49,962 nt of DNA, taken from contig CAZGHH010000005.1 of the NCBI GenBank assembly GCA_964525485.1, positions 1 through 49,962 on the forward strand. Reading direction: 5' to 3'. A program made the position numbers and the translations under genes. The stretch comes from DAONBD01 sp964525485 (GTDB lineage Bacteria > Patescibacteriota > Gracilibacteria > UBA1369 > LOWO2-01-FULL-3). Shown one piece after another: positions 18,601 to 24,855 of this stretch (position 1 is its first letter; each line of letters starts with the position of its first letter). The notes under the pieces are model-generated. The model was not told the DNA's origin. It searched no databases and saw only the letters and a program-made list of their open reading frames with translations.

Positions 18601-21230
18601 TTCTCCAAAATGAAGGAGTTTACTTCTTTGTAAATCCTCAGTTGATCCCTGCTACATACAATGACGCAATCAGAATTTCAGTGGTTGGAAGCCAGGTTCC
18701 GGGATGTATTAGGTTAATAGATTTAATTGTTCCAAACAAGATCGATTGTACAAGTATCGTATTGAATCCAGCACAAGAAAATTTTGACCCTACTAAAACA
18801 GAAAGAACTCAAATCACAATCGATCCAAACCTAAGCGCATTCGGAGATTATGATGGGGATTTCATTTTTGAAATCACAGAGGGTACAGACGGCGCTGATT
18901 TATATATTTCAGCCGACGAGGAAACAGGCGGGAAATTATTGAGACGTTCTATGGCAGAAGCCACAACAACAGGCGTATATATCATCGCTTCAGGCGGTGT
19001 CACCGTTGAAGTCTACGCCTCAGACTCATCTCAAGCCGACAAAGGTTGTAAAGCGGTGTTGAGATATAGCTCAGCAGAATGTAAACAATTAACAATTGAA
19101 TACAATAAAGAAGCATTCATCCCTTCCGCAGTTACATCAATTTGGATAGAAGATAATCCAGAGGATTTGGGAGGCTATACGGGAGATTTTGTATTTGAAA
19201 TAATCGAGGGAGACAATGCTTATCTTTCAACAGATACAGTACAAAACGCAAAATTAGTTACAGTTTCATACGCCAAAGCGATTAGCGGAATTGACTTCAA
19301 GGGAGAACTTGAATCAACAACTATCAGAGTATACGCTGCAACAGATCCGGATTGTATCGGAATTGTTAATTCTGAATACAATGAAGAAAAAGCGTGTCAG
19401 GATTTAATTATAACAAGTCCGGACGGAGACTGGGAAATAGATAGAAACGGAGATGATGAAAATTTCAAAATAGTGGTAATACCCGAAAATTCTGATTGGA
19501 TAATTGACTGGAAAGTAACAGAAAATGATGGGTATTTTAGGAATAGCACCACGACAGGAGCCCAACTTACCAATAAAGTTTATGACGTTGAAGATGGTAC
19601 GAAAGTCGTAGTGTCCGTTAGAGGCCACGAAGGCACATGTTCAGATTTTAGAGTAGCAGACAAAGACGGAGGATCGTCTAGTAGCTCTACATCTCCAAAA
19701 TTAGTAAAAAAAGTTGCAAAGGGAGAACTTAAAAACAGTGAAAAAGAAAGAGAAAATAATATGAACTGGAAAGATAATATCAACTTATCTTCTGCAGAGA
19801 ACGGATCACAAATTTCATACCAAATCTATTTCAAATCCGGCAAAAACAAAGGAGTCAATACAGTAGAAATATGGGACGACAGTATAAACAGTAGTGGTGA
19901 AATAACAGGAGAAAATGAACTTAAATTCCTCAACGAAACAGTAACCTCAAATGGATCATTGAATATTACAGATGTCATAATTGAAATAGATGGTGATGAG
20001 ATAAATGATGAAAATGTATGTACAAACGAAGACTATGAAAAAGGATATTGTGTAACAACAGAATACGAAAATAAGAACGAAGATTTAGAAGATATAGTAA
20101 GTGCATTTAAAAAAGGAGAAAGATTAACATTCAAAAATCTCACAAACAACACAGATATAAAGATATATTATGAGATGAAAGTTAAGTCAGCAATCAATCA
20201 AAACACATGTAAAAATTTAGATCCAAGCACTGGATGTGGAGAACAGTTTGAAAACGAAGCAAAATACAAGGCTAAAGCAGGAGACAGAATATATGAAGAT
20301 ACTGCAAGTACAACAGTAACAATCACCTGCCCATACATCATAACCAGATCAGGTGGAGATGCTTATTTTGGATCAGAGCTAAAAACCGGTACGGATATAG
20401 CATACTGCGGTCCTCAAAAAAACATTTCAGGTCCGATTATTGTGCCCGTGATAACACCACACACAATTCCACAAACCGGTACTGAAACTAACTCGGAAGC
20501 ACTCCCAACCCTTTCAAGTCCGACACATGATGTTTGTAAATTCTCAAATACGAAAAACAACTTGGTAGGCTACCAAAACGAACTCAAAAACTTCTCAAGT
20601 AGCATCTGTGAAATGACAACAGAAGTGACGGAGAAATGGGATGCAAAAGCGGTAATGGATCAAATCCGAGCAAATGCAACTAGAGTTGGTAGATTCGCTA
20701 CACAAGTAGAAAGCGGTGCCATTTTCAATACCAGCACCCACGGACAAGCCAAAAGTGCCAAAATCTACAATTTCAAAGGAGATGCAACCGTCGACATAAA
20801 CGAATTCGAAATCTCCGGCACACACACGTACATCATAAATGGAGATTTAAATATCAACGGAAAAATCACATACAAGAACAATGTAAATTATTCAAACCTA
20901 AACGACGTCCCATCAGCCGCATTCATAGTATTGGGAGACATTATAATTGATAAAGATGTAACTCGAATCGACGGAATCTACATCACGACAGGTCAATTCA
21001 TGGCGTCAAATTCAGGAGACTCACACAACCTAGACTCTACCGAGAAACTCACTGTCAACGGCGGACTATACGGAGACGTATCAGATTTGTTTAGCCACAG
21101 ATTGTATGTAGGAGACATCGACGAAGATGAAGGATCAGTATTAATCCGTTACTCAGAAAACTTCTTGATAAACACTCCTCCTGGATTAAAAGATCTTATG
21201 GATATTACTCAATTAAAAACTCCATACTAA
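15633..21230 (+). CDS. Giant secreted multi-domain surface protein (1865 aa)
   Basis: A Sec signal peptide is clear: basic MKTKK, a hydrophobic core, then the cleavage-like FATA/A near residue 27. The mature part is Cys-containing and beta-rich. Two regions recall DUF11-like surface domains (VRFEIYFHNNG near residue 110 and ISYQIYFKSG near 1395). A dockerin/EF-hand-like calcium loop, DYNDDGAINDIDIW, lies near 461-474. Several modules of roughly 105-110 residues each open with C-x-x-[LIM]-x-[LIV] (for example at residues 1039, 1150 and 1255). The C-terminus carries a Cys-flanked GGDAYFGSEL motif near 1575. It ends in a repetitive region resembling a parallel beta-helix (YIINGDLNINGKI, AAFIVLGDIIID, LTVNGGLYGDV). 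No LPxTG motif or C-terminal membrane anchor is visible. It is probably a cell-surface or extracellular structural/adhesive protein; no enzyme motif was found. Confidence 0.9.
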   Translation: MKTKKILSLSALLIGVSALFASFATAATTVDGLVSYFSPKNREAVVFQEGIQGFSYPSFNNFTSNPNISTGGRQGDERKFLVGKHCPDGICPQSGNYYNTLPNSIENGDKVRFEIYFHNNGEDSYDGGATDSPDARNIKIGIDLTNANNQLDSDIIRPSGFIYADNNEYRTDKDQSTTVIKDGNGNIVRTATDDMQIIKGSNNLILKPVQNSAWMTVKTDANNYFDKTVSTSGESITFKTPEGDVTIRAVAKYSDNKMWVEIDKLPGCFRYSGAILFDVVVEAIQPNECTALQFINSIDPSSGEDVTLSCNAEAKWALFKLDLDFSQSPEPSTQKIKFTSADPKATISLPPHYLETPLSVTETFSNFEKEDNSIIGMYYGTGNLSAVYINEDGTESSICQDEVETCDNECNAMCLSKPTSILPGTFSEFTATTSDYYGDTWNRDVTYSVQEGYGKFYKKFDYNDDGAINDIDIWYQIRQDFPESNPVKNTAPTGLCNGINQASVLELDPGKVSDIIDSILSGSYTQEGLFDGIIPTNIQTDKENKIDPLKDQPAARPQALSPSKYGMGNVFLALTPGVTSTSFGSNTSQSFNTNSPAGAVVNPNILNPTVLENFVSGTQIVVPQGETVWFYAIKSGENVITAISENDTDNLNCTKKASIQSVYTPICQNMQVEVTDQSPNPEQNIECLEVVKKLRIDAKTFTGTDGITYTKAQHKLKVRWTTPEANGRFKIDDPSVPQTQEGSPTITTENQAVIYTGIGPVTAQLIAVDDIPVEDSPCVWTLPQCTECGSLTLTFADGTKIAYVGDSKELRLSVIEAGTGQPYESTVLFKDATGGKLTFPTGTSVTTSLPDALTGIITYTTIYPYPTGQISTEESTKAGIITAEVQGEEAICSDYVTLLDNICRILTVKAQLGETEVTNPTSLNGGEIYRLSSSATFASATPDGTQINYKATTENIVYGYFAKETTVNIAGLDISVPDLDLSAWSSDLTVLQNEGVYFFVNPQLIPATYNDAIRISVVGSQVPGCIRLIDLIVPNKIDCTSIVLNPAQENFDPTKTERTQITIDPNLSAFGDYDGDFIFEITEGTDGADLYISADEETGGKLLRRSMAEATTTGVYIIASGGVTVEVYASDSSQADKGCKAVLRYSSAECKQLTIEYNKEAFIPSAVTSIWIEDNPEDLGGYTGDFVFEIIEGDNAYLSTDTVQNAKLVTVSYAKAISGIDFKGELESTTIRVYAATDPDCIGIVNSEYNEEKACQDLIITSPDGDWEIDRNGDDENFKIVVIPENSDWIIDWKVTENDGYFRNSTTTGAQLTNKVYDVEDGTKVVVSVRGHEGTCSDFRVADKDGGSSSSSTSPKLVKKVAKGELKNSEKERENNMNWKDNINLSSAENGSQISYQIYFKSGKNKGVNTVEIWDDSINSSGEITGENELKFLNETVTSNGSLNITDVIIEIDGDEINDENVCTNEDYEKGYCVTTEYENKNEDLEDIVSAFKKGERLTFKNLTNNTDIKIYYEMKVKSAINQNTCKNLDPSTGCGEQFENEAKYKAKAGDRIYEDTASTTVTITCPYIITRSGGDAYFGSELKTGTDIAYCGPQKNISGPIIVPVITPHTIPQTGTETNSEALPTLSSPTHDVCKFSNTKNNLVGYQNELKNFSSSICEMTTEVTEKWDAKAVMDQIRANATRVGRFATQVESGAIFNTSTHGQAKSAKIYNFKGDATVDINEFEISGTHTYIINGDLNINGKITYKNNVNYSNLNDVPSAAFIVLGDIIIDKDVTRIDGIYITTGQFMASNSGDSHNLDSTEKLTVNGGLYGDVSDLFSHRLYVGDIDEDEGSVLIRYSENFLINTPPGLKDLMDITQLKTPY

Positions 21231-21308
21231 TCAGATGAATCAAAAGTGATTTAGACCAGTCAAATCAGATAAATCAACCGCGATTCAGATCGGTCAAACC
21301 AGATTAAT
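21229..21308 (+). repeat. Degenerate 34-bp tandem repeat after the giant-protein operon
   Basis: Two imperfect 34-bp units at 21229-21262 and 21263-21296, each of the form AATCAGATrAATCA...GATT.AGA..GGTCA or close to it, plus a partial third to about 21308. The array starts at the stop codon of the secreted giant protein and ends just before the terminator hairpin, so it would lie in the 3' end of the mRNA. Confidence 0.6.
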
Positions 21309-21321
21309 AAGTTCTCACTCA

Positions 21322-21351
21322 AAAAGCCGTGCCAAAAGCACGGCTTTTGTT
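21322..21351 (+). terminator. Intrinsic terminator of the giant-protein operon
   Basis: Perfect 11-bp inverted repeat, AAAAGCCGTGC (21322-21332) and GCACGGCTTTT (21338-21348), separated by a CAAAA loop and continuing into TTTTGTT. It lies 92 bp after the stop codon of the secreted giant protein. Flanking A and T runs would allow it to work in both directions. Confidence 0.85.
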
Positions 21352-21388
21352 ATATAATCGAACTCCAATTCGCGAACAACACAAACAA

Positions 21389-21508
21389 ATTCACAAAACC
21401 CAGCGAATTCACAACTACCAACACAAAAAAATTATTCACAAAACCCAGCGAATTCACAACTACCAACACAAAAAAATTATTCACAAAACCCAGCGAATTC
21501 ACAACTAC
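21389..21508 (+). repeat. 45-bp tandem repeat directly upstream of holA
   Basis: Units at 21389-21433 and 21434-21478 are identical, and a third, partial unit at 21479-21508 ends one base before the holA ATG. Each unit contains ATTCACAAAACCCAGCG followed by AATTCACAACTACC and an A-rich end, so the core ATTCACAA occurs twice per unit. The period is a multiple of three, which creates an accidental repeated open frame with no gene-like features. It would form the 5' leader of holA. Confidence 0.85.
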
Positions 21509-21509
21509 A

Positions 21510-22263
21510 ATGCCTGAAAAACTGCAAAAAAAGCCAAATCTATACTTCTTCTACGGAGAAGATAGTTATTCGATAAGCAAAAAAGTTCAACACTGGATCG
21601 AGCAATTCAAATTAAAATACGACGAATCCAATATCAATATTCTGGAAGGCAAAAACATCGACCTCAAAGAATTCGCCACAAATCTTTCGTCTATGCCGTT
21701 TCTATCTGATAAAAGACTTGTGATCGTGAAGAATTTCCTCGATGAATCTTCGGCCGACAGTCAAAAAGAAATGGTTGAAATTTTGAGCGGTGAAATACCG
21801 GATTTTTGTATCGTCGTTTTCAGTGAAAGTAAAATGCCGGACAAACGCACTTCTTTGTTTAAAGCTTTGAATAAAACAGCCACAACAGAAGAATTTGCTC
21901 CAATGTCGCCATATGAACTCATGCGCTGGATCACAGATGAGACTACCAAACGCGGAGGCCACATCGCCCACGCAGAAGCAGAATTCTTGGGACAACATGT
22001 TGGCCCAAACCTCTGGCAACTTTCCAACGAGATAGACAAACTAATCAGCGCTTCAGGAGGAGTATCATCCGCAGAAGTATCACCCACCTCAACATCACCA
22101 GCTTTCTCGACATCACACACTTCATCGACATCCACGTCACGCACTTCGTCGACATCGCCCGCTTCATCGACATCCACATCACACACTTCGTCGACATCGC
22201 CCGCTTTCTCGACATCCACATCACACACTTCGTCGACATCGCCCGCTTTCTCGACATCCACAT
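21510..22263 (+). CDS. holA: DNA polymerase III delta subunit HolA, interrupted by a Ser/Thr repeat and an assembly gap
   Basis: Delta opens the sliding clamp within the clamp-loader complex. The first ~190 residues match HolA: NLYFFYGEDSYSISKKVQHW (the vestigial P-loop region), PFLSDKRLVIVKNF, the ALNKTATTEEFAPMSPYELMRWI block and GPNLWQLSNEIDKLI at the end of domain II. From about residue 192 the protein turns into a Ser/Thr/Ala/Pro repeat of period 14 (TSSTSPAFSTSTSH). It runs straight into 100 Ns, where the reading is lost. Only 61 bp separate the gap from glnA, too little for the missing ~130-residue domain III, so that domain is either inside a longer real gap or absent. The ATG at 21510 directly follows the 45-bp repeat array. 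Confidence 0.85.
22089..22263 (+). repeat. 42-bp tandem repeat inside holA encoding Ser/Thr-rich 14-mers
   Basis: Clear units begin at 22143, 22185 and 22227 (ACTTCGTCGACATCGCCCGC...), nearly identical and 42 bp apart. More degenerate copies reach back to about 22089. The period preserves the holA frame and encodes TSSTSPAFSTSTSH-like 14-mers. The last unit is cut by the N-run, so the true copy number is unknown. Confidence 0.88.
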
Positions 22264-22363
22264 NNNNNNNNNNNNNNNNNNNNNNNNNNNNNNNNNNNNN
22301 NNNNNNNNNNNNNNNNNNNNNNNNNNNNNNNNNNNNNNNNNNNNNNNNNNNNNNNNNNNNNNN
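22264..22363. other. Assembly gap (100 N)
   Basis: Exactly 100 unknown bases, the usual placeholder for a scaffold gap of unknown size. It starts inside the 42-bp repeat array and ends at the start of a different 37-bp repeat, so both edges are repetitive. Confidence 0.99.
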
Positions 22364-22426
22364 AACTTTTTCTAGCCCGGGGTAGATTTTCCCAATCTGG
22401 AACTTTTTCTAGCCCGGGCTAGATTT
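22364..22426. repeat. 37-bp direct repeat with a palindromic core, between holA and glnA
   Basis: AACTTTTTCTAGCCCGGG occurs at 22364 and again at 22401, period 37 bp, each followed by TAGATTT or CTAGATTT. The second copy contains the perfect 16-bp palindrome TCTAGCCCGGGCTAGA (22408-22423); the first has one mismatch. It lies between convergent holA and glnA and touches the glnA stop codon. A bidirectional terminator or a copy of a dispersed palindromic repeat are both possible. Earlier copies may be hidden in the gap. Confidence 0.75.
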
Positions 22427-23774
22427 AATACAACTCCAGATACCTCTCTATTTCCCAATTCGAAACTGACGCTTTGTAAGCCATCCATTCGGCACTTTTC
22501 GCAGACATAAACATTCTGTAAGTGTGCGCGCCGAGAGCTTCTTTCAAAACATCATCCTTTGCAAGATGATGCAAAGCATGTTCCAAATTTGAAGGCAAAG
22601 TATCAACACCCTTATTCAAGGCATCCTCATCAGACAGATGGAAAATATTTTCATCCAAAACCGGCGGTGGTGTAAGACCATTTTCCACTCCATCCAAACC
22701 ACTTGCGATCATCACAGCAAAAGCCAAATAAGGATTGCAAGTCGGATCTGGCGATCGGAGCTCGCAACGAACTCCCTTCGGCTTCGTCGGAGAAACGCGT
22801 GGGATCCTGATAAGAGCGCTTCTATTCGTATGCCCCCAAGCGATATAAACCGGCGCCTCATAACCCGCCACAAGCCTCTTGTATGAATTCACAGTAGGAT
22901 TCAAGACGGCAGTCATAGCCTTGATATGCGAAATCTGCCCAGCAATAAAACTCTTCGCAAGATCAGAAATCCAATCCTCTTTCGTCGCGTCGAAAAACAA
23001 ATTTTCCCCGGCATCATTGAAAACACTTTGATGCACATGCATTCCCGATCCGCTTATTCCCGCAATCGGTTTCGCCATAAATGTCGCGTGCAAGCCATAT
23101 TTCGCCGCAATCGCTTTCACAATAAATTTAAAAGTAATCGCATTATCAGCCTGTGTCAAAGGATCCGAATACTTGAAACCGATCTCGTGTTGACCGGGAG
23201 CAACCTCGTGATGCAGAGCCTCCACCTCCATACCAAATTCCATCAAAGTCGAAGCCATTTCATTACGAATTTCGTTTGACTCATCGGTGGATTGGTCGAA
23301 ATATCCATCTTTATCATTTGGTATCAGTTTCGCCTTTCCGTCCTCTTTTTTGAATAGAAAAAACTCAAGCTCAGGCCCTACAAAAAATTCCAAACCTTTC
23401 GCGCGAACTCTCTCAATTTGCCTTTTCAAAATATATCTTGGATCGCCTTCAAATGGCTTACCATCAGGCATATACACATCACAAATAATCCTGCACGCAG
23501 TAGTATCCGTCCCGCGAGTCCACGGAATCACGACAAAAGTCGCAAGGTCTAATTTCAAATACATATCGCTCTCAAAAATTCTGGTAAAACCCTCAATTGA
23601 TGACCCATCAAACCAAACATTGTGCTCGATCGCATCTTCAAGTTTTTCGACCGGAATCGTCACCGCTTTCAAAAATCCATTCACGTCCGTGAACTGCAAT
23701 TTTACAAATCGAACTTTATGCTCAGCACAAAGTTGCAACACTTCATCTTTCGTTTTTGGTTTTGGCATCACCAT
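22425..23774 (-). CDS. glnA: Glutamine synthetase type I
   Basis: Makes glutamine from glutamate, ammonia and ATP. The 449-residue length and the end (SVSNWEIERYLELY) fit the GSI-alpha class of Firmicutes and archaea rather than the ~470-residue adenylylated GSI-beta class. Active-site blocks are intact: WFDGSSIEGF near residue 54, FFVGPELEFFLF (metal-binding Glu), APGQHEIGF, the SGMHVHQSV His, NSYKRLVAGYEAP, and GHTNRSALIRIPR. No NLYDLP-type adenylylation loop is visible. M3 is an alternative start. The gene stands alone, convergent with holA and divergent from the TrmB-type regulator, with a 301-bp gap upstream. Confidence 0.97.
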   Translation of the reverse strand: MVMPKPKTKDEVLQLCAEHKVRFVKLQFTDVNGFLKAVTIPVEKLEDAIEHNVWFDGSSIEGFTRIFESDMYLKLDLATFVVIPWTRGTDTTACRIICDVYMPDGKPFEGDPRYILKRQIERVRAKGLEFFVGPELEFFLFKKEDGKAKLIPNDKDGYFDQSTDESNEIRNEMASTLMEFGMEVEALHHEVAPGQHEIGFKYSDPLTQADNAITFKFIVKAIAAKYGLHATFMAKPIAGISGSGMHVHQSVFNDAGENLFFDATKEDWISDLAKSFIAGQISHIKAMTAVLNPTVNSYKRLVAGYEAPVYIAWGHTNRSALIRIPRVSPTKPKGVRCELRSPDPTCNPYLAFAVMIASGLDGVENGLTPPPVLDENIFHLSDEDALNKGVDTLPSNLEHALHHLAKDDVLKEALGAHTYRMFMSAKSAEWMAYKASVSNWEIERYLELY

Positions 23775-23842
23775 TTTTTTGTGGTTAAAAATTAAAGAAA
23801 AATTGAATGAAAATTAAACGATTTTTTGTCCAAACGTTATTC

Positions 23843-23871
23843 AATTTATTTTTTGCTTTTCAAAAATTCAA
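23843..23871 (-). promoter_or_regulatory. Possible glnA promoter in the 301-bp gap between glnA and the TrmB-type gene
   Basis: On the minus strand, TTGAAT (23866-23871), a 17-bp spacer and TAAATT (23843-23848), leaving a leader of about 60 nt rich in A and T. In the rest of the gap (23872-24075) I see only a weak plus-strand TTGACG at 24034-24039 before the regulator gene, and no RNA gene or clear operator. Confidence 0.45.
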
Positions 23872-24075
23872 TAGTAAAATGGGGTAGCTTTTCAGGGTGT
23901 AGAAGAATGATTACAAGAACAAAGATTTTAGGCTTTAAATAAAGGAAAATAGCCAGTCAATTCAGCTAAAAACACACAATTCCAACGCCTCAAATCCCGC
24001 TCCTTGTCGGAATTTTCTACAACAATATTTCACTTGACGGATTAAACACTTAAATTTCAAATCAAACTTCCCAAT

Positions 24076-24849
24076 ATGACAAAAACACTAATCCCAATAA
24101 TCAAAAATTTAGGCCTTACAGACAAGGAAACCAAAGTCTATATTTCGCTCATTGAAATAGGCCCGAGCGTGGTATCACGCATCGCTGAAAAAGCTCGCAT
24201 AAACCGCGTGACCACATACGACATTTTAGAAAAATTAAAAGAAAAAGGATTCATTTCAACATTCACAAAACAAAAAATTAAATACTTCTCCCCCACTGAT
24301 CCGGAAATCATCGCAAACAATTTCGACCAAAAAACCAAAGCGTTCAAAGAATCACTTCCGGAACTCAAACGCCTCAAAGGCGAGACCGCTCACCCGCGCA
24401 TACAATACTTCGAAGGACTAGACGGCATCAAAGCTATTTATGAAGACACACTGGCTTCCAAATCCGAAATTCTCAATTTCTCCAACTCGGAGGAAATCCG
24501 CACAATCTGGCCAACATACGACAAAGATTATGTAGAAAAACGCGCCAAAAAAAAGATATACCTGAAAGGCATCATCCCATCTGACGAAGCCGGTAAATTG
24601 GTAAAAAGCCAAGACGCACTCTACCACCGCGAAATGCGCCTGATCCAGAAAGACAAGTACAACTTCACGAACGAAATCAACATCTACGACGATAAAGTCG
24701 CGATCATTTCATTTGCTGACGAGCTCATCGGCATGATCATCGAATCCCGCGAAATCGCCGCCACTCAACGCGCGATCTTCCAAATGGTCTGGGAATTCGC
24801 AGACAGCTCAAAAGCAAAAGGAGACAAAAACAACTTAAGTTTGTTCTGA
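24076..24849 (+). CDS. TrmB-family transcriptional regulator
   Basis: 257-residue protein with an N-terminal winged helix: LGLTDKETKVYISLIEIGPS, ISRIAEK-like VSRIAEKARINRVTTYDILE (recognition helix) and LKEKGFISTF (wing), residues ~12-75. A C-terminal effector-like domain begins with RIQYFEGLDGIKAIYEDTLA, the usual TrmB/phospholipase-D-like sensor entry. TrmB regulators usually sense sugars, and many orphan members exist in archaea and CPR bacteria. Its target is unknown. It is divergent from glnA and convergent with gatA (6 bp apart), so control of glnA is possible but unproven. It ends in TGA, one of the few TGA stops here. Confidence 0.85.
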   Translation: MTKTLIPIIKNLGLTDKETKVYISLIEIGPSVVSRIAEKARINRVTTYDILEKLKEKGFISTFTKQKIKYFSPTDPEIIANNFDQKTKAFKESLPELKRLKGETAHPRIQYFEGLDGIKAIYEDTLASKSEILNFSNSEEIRTIWPTYDKDYVEKRAKKKIYLKGIIPSDEAGKLVKSQDALYHREMRLIQKDKYNFTNEINIYDDKVAIISFADELIGMIIESREIAATQRAIFQMVWEFADSSKAKGDKNNLSLF

Positions 24850-24855
24850 AACAAC

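Noticed and set aside
21329..21517. 62-codon open frame with a repeated IHKTQRIHNYQHKK-like peptide
   Set aside because: It is produced by the 45-bp tandem repeat, whose period is a multiple of three, overlaps the terminator, and has no gene-like properties.
21389..22426. Possible CRISPR array
   Set aside because: The repeats are directly adjacent with no unique spacers, differ in unit length between arrays, and there are no cas genes in the window.
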